Assembly: GCF_900116535.1 (NCBI RefSeq)
Contig: NZ_FPAU01000007.1
Coordinates: forward strand, 62,001-126,000
Length of the DNA stretch: 64,000 nucleotides
Source: Kosakonia arachidis
GTDB taxonomy: Bacteria; Pseudomonadota; Gammaproteobacteria; Enterobacterales; Enterobacteriaceae
Direction of reading: 5' to 3'
In this document: positions 52,964-62,751 of the stretch, one piece after another
Position numbering within the stretch: position 1 is the stretch's first letter
Layout of the letters: every line of letters begins with the position of its first letter
Notes under the pieces: generated by a model
Told to the model about the DNA's origin: nothing
Database searches by the model: none
Seen by the model: only the letters and a program-made list of their open reading frames with translations
Program-made: the position numbers and the translations under genes

Positions 52964-54040
52964 ATGTTCTTTCGCATAATATCAGGAACGATGCTCGCCA
53001 TTCTGTTAGCTCTATCACCTTTATCCAGAGCCGCAAATTCAGTTCCAGCCGCTCAGGAAGGCGATTGGGTGGCCAACGAATTCACCTTCAATAGCGGTGA
53101 GAAACTCAACGATCTGCGTATTCATTACTACACACTCGGCGATCGCAGTAAACCAGCGGTACTACTTCTGCACGGAACGAACCAGCCGATTAAAGCGTTG
53201 CTGGCACCAGGTTTTGCCGGTGAGTTATTTGCGCCCGGCGCAGCGCTCGACAGCAGTAAATATTTCATCATCATCCCGGAAAGTATTGGCTCCGGGAAAT
53301 CCTCCAAACCATCAGATGGTTTGCGCATGAATTTCCCGCATTATGATTATGACGATATGGTGACCGCGCAATATCGCTTAATTAAAGAAGGACTCGGTAT
53401 TTCGCATTTACGCCTGGTGATGGGTTATTCGATGGGCGGTATGCAGACCTGGCTATGGGGAGAAAAATACCCAACGATGATGGATGCTCTGGTGCCAATG
53501 GCCTCGCAGCCTAATCAGCTTTCCGGGCGTAACTGGATGATGCGGCGCATGTTAATTGAGTCGATCAAAGCCGATCCTGCCTGGGCGCAAGGTAATTACC
53601 AACAGCAACCGCCTGCGCTGAAGACTGCAAATATTATGTTCAGTATTGCCACCACCGGCGGCACGCTGAATTACCAGCATAAAGCACCAACCCGCGCCCT
53701 TGCCGATAAACTGGTGGATGAACGTCTGGCCGCACCGGTCACCGCAGATGCTAACGACTTTATTTATATCTGGAGCTCCTCGGCAAATTATGACGCATTG
53801 CCGGCATTAAACCGTATTATCGCGCCGATGCTGATCATTAACTCCGCTGATGATGAACGTAATCCGGTAGAAACCGGGATCCTCAGTGGTGAGCTCCACA
53901 AAATAAAACAGGCTGAGCTTTTCCTTATTCCGGCCAGCGTGGAAACCAGCGGCCACGGCACCATGATGTCGGCAAAATTTTACCGCGACAAATTGCGCGC
54001 TTTTTTAGCCGCTACACCTGCACCGCAGGATAAAAAATAA
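52964..54040 (+). CDS. Secreted alpha/beta hydrolase, MetX-like
   Basis: 358 residues from the ATG at 52964, which starts a signal peptide (MFFRIISGTMLAILLALSPL, cleavage after LSRA). A TTG start upstream would hide it. The fold is that of homoserine acetyltransferase relatives: oxyanion region LLLHGTNQP, nucleophile Ser in GYSMGGMQTW, Asp in NSADDERNP and His in SGHGTMM. Export makes a biosynthetic MetX role unlikely; a periplasmic esterase or amidase fits better. No neighbour suggests the substrate. Confidence 0.8.
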   Translation: MFFRIISGTMLAILLALSPLSRAANSVPAAQEGDWVANEFTFNSGEKLNDLRIHYYTLGDRSKPAVLLLHGTNQPIKALLAPGFAGELFAPGAALDSSKYFIIIPESIGSGKSSKPSDGLRMNFPHYDYDDMVTAQYRLIKEGLGISHLRLVMGYSMGGMQTWLWGEKYPTMMDALVPMASQPNQLSGRNWMMRRMLIESIKADPAWAQGNYQQQPPALKTANIMFSIATTGGTLNYQHKAPTRALADKLVDERLAAPVTADANDFIYIWSSSANYDALPALNRIIAPMLIINSADDERNPVETGILSGELHKIKQAELFLIPASVETSGHGTMMSAKFYRDKLRAFLAATPAPQDKK

Positions 54041-54147
54041 TGACCTCACCTCAGGAAGTGACGCACGTTGCTTCCTGATTTTTCGCATAACAACGTCTTC
54101 TTCACCCCTCTTTTCTTTTTTCATTAATTGGTAACAGGGAAAACGCT

Positions 54148-55767
54148 ATGTTTCGTCGAATAAAGATCCGTACTGCTCTTAGCATAATGATATTTTCACT
54201 GACGGCCTTATTACTGTTCGTGGGTATTCTGGGATTGGTGGCGGTGCAATCCGGGAACAAATCCTTTGCCCGCGTCGATACTGAAGTCTTGCCCGGTCTG
54301 GTTGCCTTAAATGAAAGCTCCGAGCTATTACTGCGTGGACGTCTGGATTTACGGTTGTACGAATCGCTAGTCGGTAACGGCGAAACAGACAAAGCCAACG
54401 TGGCGCTGGAGCGTGCGCGCGGCAAAATTGATAGCGCCAGCGGCAAATGGCAGGAGTACCTGAAATATCCGCAATCGGCTGAAGAGCAAGTTATTGCCAA
54501 TGAAATGGCCACCACCCGCTCCGCGCTGATGAATGAATTTATCGATCCGGCCTTTGCAGCGCTAAAAGCGGGCAAACTTGATGAATACCGCCAGCGCGCA
54601 GGGAAATCAACAGCGCTGTATGCAGCATTTGATAAGGCTGCCAAATCGCTGGTCGCGTTTAAAATTAAAAGCATTGACCGCGCCTATGATGATTCCAACA
54701 ACCGTGTTAAACGCATGGAGTTTGTTCTCTACTTCTCGATTGCCTGTGCGCTGGTACTGGCGGGCCTGGCCTGGTCAGTGATGACCAACCTGATTGTCAA
54801 ACCGCTCAATAACGTGATTACCGTGTTCGACCGTATTGCCGAGGGTGATTTGCGTGCGCGCATTGATATTGCCGGGAAAAATGAAATCGCCAAGCTCTTT
54901 GCCGCTGTGCAGCGTATGCGTGATGGACTGGAGAATATGGTACGTATGGTGCGTAACGGTACGGATGCTATCGGCTCCGGCGTGGAAGAGATTGCTTCCG
55001 GCAATATCGACCTCTCCAGCCGTACTGAGCAACAGGCCGCCTCGCTGGATGAAACCGCCTCCAGCATGGAACAAATTATGGCGACAGTAAAAAATAACGA
55101 AGACAACACGCGTAAAGCGAACGAGCTGTCGCAAAAAGCATCGGACTCCGCGTCGCGTGGTGCTAGTGTGGTCTCGGAAGTGGTTTCGACCATGAGTGCT
55201 ATCGAAAAAAGCTCCGCACAAATTGGGGATATTGTCGGTGTGATTGACGGAATTGCCTTTCAGACCAACCTGCTGGCACTGAACGCTGCCGTCGAAGCGG
55301 CCCGCGCCGGGGAGGCCGGGCGCGGTTTTGCGGTGGTAGCATCGGAAGTGCGTGTGCTGGCGCAGCGCAGCGCCACGGCCGCGAAAGAGATTGGCACGAT
55401 GATCAGTGATTCACTTAGCCGCATCGAACAGGGTTCCGGACTGGTAAAAGAAGCAGGCACGACGATGAACGAAGTGATGGTTGATGTGAAAAAAGTGGTC
55501 GAGATCATGGATGACGTGATGCTGGCTTCCGGCGAGCAGACGCGCGGTATTTCGCAGATTAATATCGCCATTCATCAGATGGACGGCGTCACTCAGCAGA
55601 ACGCCTCGCTGGTCTCCGAAGTCTCGACTGCGGCCAGCTCTCTGCAACAGCAGGTGGTGAATTTGCAGCAGTCTGTCACACGCTTCCTGGTCGATGACGC
55701 ATCCATGCAGCCTGCAAATGGCCGCCACGCCGGACAGCAGGAAATGGCACTGGCTAACGCCAATTAA
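54148..55767 (+). CDS. Methyl-accepting chemotaxis protein
   Basis: 539 residues: first membrane helix at about 12-32, a helical periplasmic sensor to about 190, a second helix (FVLYFSIACALVLAGLAWSV), HAMP, then the cytoplasmic signalling domain. The hairpin tip IDGIAFQTNLLALNAAVEAA is conserved, and methylation helices contain SSRTEQQAASLDETASSMEQ. The C-terminus ends LANAN without the NWETF receptor tail, so it depends on high-abundance receptors for efficient adaptation. Ligand unknown. It sits alone and is followed by a terminator. Confidence 0.92.
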   Translation: MFRRIKIRTALSIMIFSLTALLLFVGILGLVAVQSGNKSFARVDTEVLPGLVALNESSELLLRGRLDLRLYESLVGNGETDKANVALERARGKIDSASGKWQEYLKYPQSAEEQVIANEMATTRSALMNEFIDPAFAALKAGKLDEYRQRAGKSTALYAAFDKAAKSLVAFKIKSIDRAYDDSNNRVKRMEFVLYFSIACALVLAGLAWSVMTNLIVKPLNNVITVFDRIAEGDLRARIDIAGKNEIAKLFAAVQRMRDGLENMVRMVRNGTDAIGSGVEEIASGNIDLSSRTEQQAASLDETASSMEQIMATVKNNEDNTRKANELSQKASDSASRGASVVSEVVSTMSAIEKSSAQIGDIVGVIDGIAFQTNLLALNAAVEAARAGEAGRGFAVVASEVRVLAQRSATAAKEIGTMISDSLSRIEQGSGLVKEAGTTMNEVMVDVKKVVEIMDDVMLASGEQTRGISQINIAIHQMDGVTQQNASLVSEVSTAASSLQQQVVNLQQSVTRFLVDDASMQPANGRHAGQQEMALANAN

Positions 55768-55794
55768 TGAAGTTTGCCACAAGGTAAGCCGACA

Positions 55795-55822
55795 ACATCC
55801 ACGTTACGGCGTGGATGTTTTT
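55795..55822 (+). terminator. Rho-independent terminator of the chemoreceptor gene
   Basis: ACATCCACG (55795-55803) and CGTGGATGT (55810-55818) form a 9-bp stem with a 6-base loop and run into five T (55818-55822). Confidence 0.8.
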
Positions 55823-55860
55823 CACCCCGCCCCGCGCAAAATACATTGCAATATCCCGTT

Positions 55861-55926
55861 GAGAAAACGGATCGCGCGCTGTACCAGGCTAAAAGCCACG
55901 GACGTAACCGACTGGAAACGAGCCGG
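55861..55926 (+). pseudogene. Fragment of a GGDEF (diguanylate cyclase) domain C-terminus
   Basis: A frame through this stretch reads TDRALYQAKSHGRNRLET, the near-universal end of GGDEF domains (ADxALYxAKxxGRNRV). Nothing upstream encodes the rest: the terminator of the chemoreceptor lies 40 bp before. It is a short relic of a lost diguanylate cyclase gene wedged between the receptor and the acetoin reductase gene. Confidence 0.7.
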
Positions 55927-55966
55927 AACGGCGTATTGCCCGTTCCGGCTCTTTCACTTAACTCAC

Positions 55967-56746
55967 TTAACGGTAAACAATGCCGCCATCAATCAGAATT
56001 GACTGCCCGGTGACATAATCGGAATCCGGGCCAGCCAGATAAGAGACCAGGCTTGCGACATCATCCGGCGTTTCGGCACGGCCAAGCGCAATACCGCCAA
56101 CGTATTTGTTCCAGGTTTCGCCAATCGCGGCGCCGGTGATTTCTGAGAAGCGTTTATCGATTTCCGTCCACATGCCAGTGCCGACAATCCCCGGGCAATA
56201 AGCATTCACCGTAATCCCTCGGCTGGCGTACTCTTTCGCCGCCGTTTGCGTCAGCGCACGAACAGCAAATTTCGTTGCGGAGTAGATGCCGAGCAGAGCA
56301 AAACCGTCATGCCCGGCGATAGAACAGGCATTGATAATTTTCCCTTTCTGTTTACGGTCGATAAATTTTTTCGCCGCTGCCTGAATGCCCCACAGCGTTC
56401 CCTGCACGTTGATCCGCATGATGCGATCGACCTCTTCCGGCGTCACATCGGCCAGTGCCTGTACCTGCGCGATACCGGCGTTGTTGACGATAATATCGAA
56501 GCCGCCAAGCTGTCTTTCAGCCTGGTTAACGGCCTCATACACCTGCTCGCGATCGGCGATATTAGCCACGAATGTGGCAACCTGACCGCCCAGCGCTTTG
56601 ACCTCTGCGGCAACCGCGTCCAGCCCTTCGCGTTTAACATCAACCAGCATCAGCGACGCACCATCCTTTGCCAGACGCAAAGCAATACCCCGGCCAATTC
56701 CCTGACCAGCACCTGTGACCAGAGCAACTTTATTTTCGATAGCCAT
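55967..56746 (-). CDS. Acetoin/diacetyl reductase, BudC-type SDR
   Basis: 259 residues. NAD site: [26 protein letters not shown]; catalytic Ser, Tyr and Lys in [20 protein letters not shown]. The C-terminal [19 protein letters not shown] and the [16 protein letters not shown] ending resemble (S)-acetoin-forming diacetyl reductase/butanediol dehydrogenase BudC. It interconverts diacetyl, acetoin and 2,3-butanediol. It is clearly diverged from Klebsiella BudC, so another small ketone is possible. It is divergent from a MalT/AcoK-like regulator, which may control it. Confidence 0.82.
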   Translation of the reverse strand: MAIENKVALVTGAGQGIGRGIALRLAKDGASLMLVDVKREGLDAVAAEVKALGGQVATFVANIADREQVYEAVNQAERQLGGFDIIVNNAGIAQVQALADVTPEEVDRIMRINVQGTLWGIQAAAKKFIDRKQKGKIINACSIAGHDGFALLGIYSATKFAVRALTQTAAKEYASRGITVNAYCPGIVGTGMWTEIDKRFSEITGAAIGETWNKYVGGIALGRAETPDDVASLVSYLAGPDSDYVTGQSILIDGGIVYR

Positions 56747-56921
56747 AATCTCTACTTACCTCATCCTGATTAACGGTTATGCTGCCCGCTGGCGCATGGT
56801 CTGATGGGCAAAACCGCCCGACTATGCACCGACGGTGGATGGTGATTTACTCTATAGACACGAACACAGATGGCCTACCCCCTCTGATGGGGGGTAAAGC
56901 AAAAAGCGAGAGAGTGGCGAG

Positions 56922-59630
56922 ATGGCGTTTTTATCCTCAACCATGGATGTATCCGCAGTGCAGACGCACGATGAACCGTTCCGTTTCGCTCGCGCGTTAC
57001 CGCTGATCCTCACCAAACTCTCACCGCCGCGCTCGCCGGGTACGCTGGTGCAGCGTGACCGACTGTTACAGCAGCTTGACGGTGCCGCTTCCCGTAACCT
57101 GACGCTGGTGTGCGCCGCGGCCGGGTTTGGTAAAACGACGCTGCTGGCACAGTGGTATCATCGCCGCCTACAACGAGGTGATAGCATCGCCTGGCTGAGC
57201 CTTGAAGAGGATGACAACTCGCCGCTGCTGTTCATGCGTTATTTGCAGTCGGCGTTACACCCGCTCTACCAGCAGGAAAAAAACCCATTATTACCGGTTT
57301 CTACCGCTGAACTTGCAGGTGATTTTGCTCACTTTTGCGCCACACTCATTAACCTGTTGCACACGCACCCGCGCCCGCTGTACCTCATTCTGGATGATTA
57401 TCAGCACATCCAGCATCCGTCCATCCACACCGGGCTGAGTTGGATGTTGGCTCATGCGCCCGCCTGCCTGCATCTGGTTTTAGGCAGCCGTTGTCCGCCG
57501 CCATGGGCGCTCAGCCGCCTGCAAATCGAGGATCAACTGCTGGAGATCGATGATGACGCGCTGCGCTTTACCCACGATGAAGCCCACGCATGGTTTTCCG
57601 CGACCACCGCAATACCGGTAAAAAAAGAGACGCTTCACCGGTTAATTTCAGTCACTGAAGGCTGGATTGCAGGCATGAAAATGGCCGCCTTTGCCCCGCC
57701 CGGTCACACCAATAACGAGGGGAGCCTGCGGGCCAGTTCGCGTTCAGTTTCGCGCTATCTGGATGAGGTCGTCTTCGCCCCGCTACCGGCGGACGTGTTT
57801 GATTTTCTGCTACGAACGTCCCTGCTTAATCGTCTCCACCCGGCATTGTGCGATGCCGTAACTGGTCTGCATAACGGTGAGGAGATGCTCGCCTGGATAG
57901 CCGAGCGCAACCTGTTTCTCTCCACCCTCGATGACGAGGGATTCTGGTTTCGTTACCACCCGCTAATGCGCGATGCATTGTTCACACGTTTACAGCGTCA
58001 TGGGCAGCAAGTCGTGAGTTTACTGCATGAACGAGCAAGCACCTGGTTTGCCGCCCAGCAACTTTGGGCTGAAGCCATCCGCCACACGCTCGCCGCCGGT
58101 AAACCGATGACCAGCCATGCTGCCGCCGGATCGCAATCGCTGGCTGAAGAAGGCGATATCGATACTATGGTGCGCTGGATGCGCTATCTGCCCGCGGACG
58201 TGACACCCGCGCGTATTGAACTGCAAATTAACCTCGCATGGGCGCTGGCACACTATTTCCGGTTTGACGATGCGCGCCAATTGCTGGATGAACTCGACGC
58301 TGTGGTGGCAAAAAACCCGGCGCTGGCCCGCCCTTGCCGCATCAAACTTCGCGTGGTGCGGGCGATTTGCGAAGCCTTCGCCGAGAATATTGCTGCCAGT
58401 CTCGCCATTGTGGAGCCGCTGCTTCAGGCGGTGCCCTGCGGCGATATCTGGGTAGATGGCCTGGTGTGCAATATTCTCAGCTACGGCTACCTTGTCGCCT
58501 CACGCCCACAGCAGGCGCTGGATGTTCATCAGCGTATCGCCATTCCACAAGCGCCCCTGCGTAATCTGTTTGTGGAGGTCTATCGCGCTTTCGTGATGGC
58601 GCAGGCCTGCCTGCGGCAGGGGGATTTAACGCAGGCTGAACAGTTAGCTTCCCGTGCACTGTGTCATGCGGAACAGCATACCGGCACAAATTCCAGCAGC
58701 AGCGCAACATTGGCACCGCTGCTGGCGGAAATCGCCTGGGAACAGGGAAGTGACGAGCGTATCGAAGAACTGCTGACCCTGCGGTTACAAACCATTGATG
58801 GCGTCAGCCCGCCGGACGGTCTGAGCAGTTGCTACCGTGTACTGGCACGTAATGCGCAGCAAAACAACCAGCACCATGAAGCGCTGGCGCTGTTACAGCA
58901 TGCAGAACAGCTGGCTGGCCAACGCGGCTGGTTACGCATCCGCGCCTTGTTGCTCGCTGAGCAGTTGGCGCTTTATCTGCTGATCGGTCAACACGATACC
59001 GCCGAACGTGTACTGGTTCAGTTGCTACAGATTCATGCGGCAGATCCTCATCAACAAGTGCATATCGACAGGTACCGCGTCATCAGCCAGTGTCGGATAC
59101 TGATGGCGCACGGCGAACTGCTGACGGCGGCGAGCTTACTTCACACACAGGTGGCGGCGCTTGAACAGTGCGGCGAATGGCTTAACGCTGTGCGCTTACG
59201 TTTGCTGGAAGCTATTGCGCTGTTCCGCGGCGGAGAAATCGGGCAGGCGGCCACGGTGGGCTTACCGGCACTGCAAAGCGCGGTAGCAAAAAATCTGCGA
59301 CGCAGTCTGCAAGACCTCGGCCCGGACCTTGTCTTGTGGCTGGCTCACCTGAATAAGCAGCCCACCCAGGATATATCCATCCGTACACTGCTTAGCCAAT
59401 TGGGCGCGATGCTGCCCGCCCCCGCGACCCCATGCCTGCGGTTAACGGAGCGCGAACAGCAAATATTGCGCTTAATTGCCGATGGACATTCCAACAAACA
59501 AATCGCTCGCGCGCTGGGTATCTCTGTGGAAACCGTCAAATGGCACCTGAAACAGCTGTATGAAAAGTTGCAGGTGAAGGGGCGCATTCAGGCGGTTAAT
59601 CAGGCACGTAAGCAACAATTGTTACGCTGA
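56922..59630 (+). CDS. Large LuxR-type (MalT/AcoK-like) ATP-dependent regulator
   Basis: 902 residues of the STAND class. An N-terminal nucleotide-binding domain has Walker A AAAGFGKTTLLAQWYHRR near residue 66 and LYLILDDYQHI as Walker B. A long helical-repeat sensor region follows. The C-terminal LuxR helix-turn-helix is at residues 840-900 (LTEREQQILRLIADGHSNKQ, then GISVETVKWHLKQLYEKL). MalT and the acetoin regulator AcoK share this plan and length. The neighbouring BudC-type gene points to an acetoin or butanediol signal. No acoABCD genes are in view. Confidence 0.87.
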   Translation: MAFLSSTMDVSAVQTHDEPFRFARALPLILTKLSPPRSPGTLVQRDRLLQQLDGAASRNLTLVCAAAGFGKTTLLAQWYHRRLQRGDSIAWLSLEEDDNSPLLFMRYLQSALHPLYQQEKNPLLPVSTAELAGDFAHFCATLINLLHTHPRPLYLILDDYQHIQHPSIHTGLSWMLAHAPACLHLVLGSRCPPPWALSRLQIEDQLLEIDDDALRFTHDEAHAWFSATTAIPVKKETLHRLISVTEGWIAGMKMAAFAPPGHTNNEGSLRASSRSVSRYLDEVVFAPLPADVFDFLLRTSLLNRLHPALCDAVTGLHNGEEMLAWIAERNLFLSTLDDEGFWFRYHPLMRDALFTRLQRHGQQVVSLLHERASTWFAAQQLWAEAIRHTLAAGKPMTSHAAAGSQSLAEEGDIDTMVRWMRYLPADVTPARIELQINLAWALAHYFRFDDARQLLDELDAVVAKNPALARPCRIKLRVVRAICEAFAENIAASLAIVEPLLQAVPCGDIWVDGLVCNILSYGYLVASRPQQALDVHQRIAIPQAPLRNLFVEVYRAFVMAQACLRQGDLTQAEQLASRALCHAEQHTGTNSSSSATLAPLLAEIAWEQGSDERIEELLTLRLQTIDGVSPPDGLSSCYRVLARNAQQNNQHHEALALLQHAEQLAGQRGWLRIRALLLAEQLALYLLIGQHDTAERVLVQLLQIHAADPHQQVHIDRYRVISQCRILMAHGELLTAASLLHTQVAALEQCGEWLNAVRLRLLEAIALFRGGEIGQAATVGLPALQSAVAKNLRRSLQDLGPDLVLWLAHLNKQPTQDISIRTLLSQLGAMLPAPATPCLRLTEREQQILRLIADGHSNKQIARALGISVETVKWHLKQLYEKLQVKGRIQAVNQARKQQLLR

Positions 59631-59809
59631 CTATTCGCCAGGGGCTCCAGAAGTACCTGATTAAAGCCCGCCGCTTCTTCTCTCTGCGGCGCGTGGCGCG
59701 CCTCTTAAAATGCAATCCGCTTCGCTGCCGGCGTTTCGGCTGCCACGGGTAACATTGATCCACCGTAAGGCACACCGGGCGCTTTCCGGTCTTCCACTCG
59801 TTCCTGCGG

Positions 59810-61045
59810 CTAAGCTGCACTGCTCTCCAGACGCTGACGATGTCGCAGGCCAGGAAACATTTTCATCCACAGTGCCACCACCAGCAGCGTGCCAATACCG
59901 CCTAGCGCCGCAGCGGGCACAGCCCCGAGCCACGCGGCGAGCATCCCGGATTCAAATTCGCCGAGCTGGTTCGAGGTGTTGATAAAGATCGAGTTTACCG
60001 CATTGACTCGCCCGCGCATCTCATCCGGTGTATCCAGTTGCACCAGCGAACCGCGGATCACCATACTCACCATATCGCAGCCACCGAGGGCGAATAGCGC
60101 CAGCAGCGACAGCCATATCAGGTTTGAAAACGCAAAGATCAGCGTTGCCACGCCAAACCCGGCCACGCTCAAAAACATGATCATTCCGACGTTGCGCGTA
60201 AGCGCACGGTGGCTGAGCCAGAAGCCCACCAGCAACGCCCCAACCGCAGGCGCGCTGCGCAGCAAACCCAACCCCAACGGCCCGGTATGCAGCACATCGT
60301 GAGCGAAAATGGGCAGCAGCGCCGTCGCCCCGCCTAATAACACGGCAAACAGATCGAGGGAGATGACACCCAGCACATCGGGACGTTTTCGGATGAAATT
60401 CACCCCGACAAACAGTGATGAAAACGTGGCGGGTGTACGTTTCGGCTGCGCTTGTTCATAGCGTAGTGTGACCACCAGCAGTAGCGACATCAGATACAGC
60501 CCCGCCGTGGCGGTATACACCACCTCCGCCCCCGCAGCATAGAGAAAGCCGCCCAGCGCCGGGCCAACAATCTGCGCCGCCTGGCCAGAAACTGCATTGG
60601 CCGCAGTAGCGCGGGGTAAAATCGAAGCCGGAACCAGAGCTGGCAGCATCGAAATCATCGACGGTGATTCGACGGTTTTAGCGCAGGCGATAATAAAAAT
60701 CAGCATCAGGATCACCCAGATGCTGGCATCACCTTGCCACGTCAACCAGGCCAGCGCCGCAATCGCCAGCCATTCGCAAATCTGCCCGATCAGCACCACG
60801 CGGCGCCGGTCAAACTGGTCGGCGATGTGCCCGGCAGGCAGCGCCAGCGTGACCGAAGGAACAAACTGCACAAGACCAATCATCCCCAGCCAGAAAGCAC
60901 TTTGCGTCTGGGAATAGATCTGCCAGCCGACAATGATGGATAACATCTGAAAACCAAAGCTGGAACTGGTTCGCGCCAGCCAGAATGCCACAAACGAACG
61001 GTGCTGCAATAAACGACCATCACTGCCTGATAACACAGGTGCCAT
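59810..61045 (-). CDS. MFS exporter, DHA3/EntS-like
   Basis: 411 residues, about twelve membrane helices. The motif QFVPSVTLALPAGHIADQFD and RRRVVLIGQI is the loop 2-3 signature of the family. The layout is that of EntS-like exporters (siderophore and drug exporters). It probably expels a hydrophobic compound by proton exchange. There is no siderophore gene nearby, so the substrate is open. The 127-bp palindromic repeat lies just upstream. Confidence 0.85.
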   Translation of the reverse strand: MAPVLSGSDGRLLQHRSFVAFWLARTSSSFGFQMLSIIVGWQIYSQTQSAFWLGMIGLVQFVPSVTLALPAGHIADQFDRRRVVLIGQICEWLAIAALAWLTWQGDASIWVILMLIFIIACAKTVESPSMISMLPALVPASILPRATAANAVSGQAAQIVGPALGGFLYAAGAEVVYTATAGLYLMSLLLVVTLRYEQAQPKRTPATFSSLFVGVNFIRKRPDVLGVISLDLFAVLLGGATALLPIFAHDVLHTGPLGLGLLRSAPAVGALLVGFWLSHRALTRNVGMIMFLSVAGFGVATLIFAFSNLIWLSLLALFALGGCDMVSMVIRGSLVQLDTPDEMRGRVNAVNSIFINTSNQLGEFESGMLAAWLGAVPAAALGGIGTLLVVALWMKMFPGLRHRQRLESSAA

Positions 61046-61069
61046 AGCTTATCTCATCTTATTCCCGCC

Positions 61070-61196
61070 ATACTTCAAGTTGCCTGTTTATTGGCTTTCG
61101 ATTCGGCTCATCCCTGAGAGTCCCACTTTGGGGAAAGCGCAAACACGGATCAACACGGAAAAGCGTTTTGTCCTGCAACTCGAATGATTTTGGGTA
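61070..61196. repeat. ERIC-like palindromic intergenic repeat, 127 bp
   Basis: The left end ATACTTCAAGTTGC (61070-61083) is mirrored near the right end by GCAACTCGAA (61175-61184), continuing to GGGTAT at 61196. Ends of this form, the total of 127 bp and the intergenic site match the enterobacterial repetitive intergenic consensus family. The central part is diverged. Call made from memory of the consensus. Confidence 0.55.
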
Positions 61197-61202
61197 TCTG
61201 TA

Positions 61203-62741
61203 TTAATGTCCTGCCGCAGGCGGCGCGCTGGCCGTACCGGAACGCACAAACGGCGGACGGGCAAACCAAATCAACACCATTAGCCCCATAAAACCCCAGC
61301 CCAGCAGCCAGAAATAGTCAATGGTCGACATCATGTAGGCCTGCTGCTCGATGGTTTTATCCACTGCTGCAAGGTGCTGCTGTGTTACCCCCCCCATCTT
61401 ATTCAGGTAGTCCATTGCCGTAGGGTTATAGGCAGTGACGCTCTCGGTGAGGTTAGCATGGTGATAAACCTCACGCCGCGACCAAATCCAGGTGGTGAGC
61501 GACGAGGCGAAAGAACCGCCGAGCACGCGGAAAAAGGTCGCCAGCCCGGATCCTTCCGCCACTTCAACACCATTCAAATTCGACAGCACAATGGTGGTGA
61601 TCGGCATAAAAAAGAAGGCCACGCCGATGCCCATAAACATCTGTACTTCGGCAATGGTGCGAAAATCGACGCTGGTATTGAACTGAGCACGAAGCAAACA
61701 CGATATGCCCATCGTCAGAAACGACAGCGTGGCGAGGAATCGCAGATCCACTTTGTGCGCATAGCGGCCGATAAACGGCGTCAGCAACAGCGGCAAAAAA
61801 CCCATCGGAGCAGCGGCCAGCCCGGCCCAGATAGCGGTGTAGCCCATCTGGGTTTGTAGCCATTGCGGCAGAATAATGTTGATGGCGAAAAACGCAGCAT
61901 AGCCGAGCGTCAGCGTTGCCGTACCAATCGCAAAGTTACGCTCCTTAAATAGCCGCAGGTTCACAATCGGGTGGTTTTCCCCCAGTTCCCAAATCACGAA
62001 CGAGACCAGCGCAATCGCGGAGATGACTGACATAACGATGATTTCCGGCGCGCTGAACCAATCAAGATCGTTGCCTTTGTCGAGCACCACCTGCAACAAC
62101 CCTACGCCAAGTACCAGCAGCGCAATGCCAATGTAATCAATCGGCGCGATGGTGGTCGTCTCTTCCCTGGTACGAAGCTGACTCCAGACGGCAATAGCGG
62201 CGAAAATCCCGATCGGCACGTTGATGTAAAAGATCCATGGCCACGAGTAGTTATCGGTGATCCAGCCACCGGTGATCGGACCGACAATTGGTGCCACGAC
62301 GGTCACCATCGACAGCAGGGCCAGCGCCATGCTGCGTTTGCTGGTCGGGAAAATGACCAGCAATAGCGTCTGGCACATCGGGAACATCGGCCCGGCGAAA
62401 AAGCCCTGCAGGGCGCGGAAAATAATCAGCTCGGTCATGCTGTGGGCAAACCCGCAGAGGAACGAGGTCAGCGTAAAGAGCGCCACCGAACCGACAAACA
62501 GCTTAAGCTGACCGAAGCGTCGGGTGAACCAGCCGGTTAGCGGCAGCGCAATGGCGTTGCACACCGCAAACGAGGTGATCACCCAGGTGCCCTGATCCGA
62601 ACTGACACCGAGGTTACCGGCAATGGTCGGCAGCGCCACATTGGCGATAGTGGTATCCAGCACCTGCATAAACGTTGCCAGCGACAGCGCAATCGTCGCC
62701 AGCAGCAGGCTGGGAGGCGTAAACGCCGACTTATCTTGCAT
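61203..62741 (-). CDS. DHA2-family multidrug efflux permease, EmrB-like
   Basis: 512 residues with fourteen predicted helices. Signature FMQVLDTTIANVALPTIAGN, motif GWFTRRFGQLKLF, and LALLSMVTVVAPIVGPITGG are all present. It extrudes hydrophobic drugs with protons, working with the adaptor encoded directly upstream and an outer-membrane channel. It begins 10 bp after the adaptor stop. Sequence agreement with E. coli EmrB is partial, so it may be a paralogue of the housekeeping emrB. Confidence 0.9.
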   Translation of the reverse strand: MQDKSAFTPPSLLLATIALSLATFMQVLDTTIANVALPTIAGNLGVSSDQGTWVITSFAVCNAIALPLTGWFTRRFGQLKLFVGSVALFTLTSFLCGFAHSMTELIIFRALQGFFAGPMFPMCQTLLLVIFPTSKRSMALALLSMVTVVAPIVGPITGGWITDNYSWPWIFYINVPIGIFAAIAVWSQLRTREETTTIAPIDYIGIALLVLGVGLLQVVLDKGNDLDWFSAPEIIVMSVISAIALVSFVIWELGENHPIVNLRLFKERNFAIGTATLTLGYAAFFAINIILPQWLQTQMGYTAIWAGLAAAPMGFLPLLLTPFIGRYAHKVDLRFLATLSFLTMGISCLLRAQFNTSVDFRTIAEVQMFMGIGVAFFFMPITTIVLSNLNGVEVAEGSGLATFFRVLGGSFASSLTTWIWSRREVYHHANLTESVTAYNPTAMDYLNKMGGVTQQHLAAVDKTIEQQAYMMSTIDYFWLLGWGFMGLMVLIWFARPPFVRSGTASAPPAAGH

Positions 62742-62751
62742 AACGTCTCTC

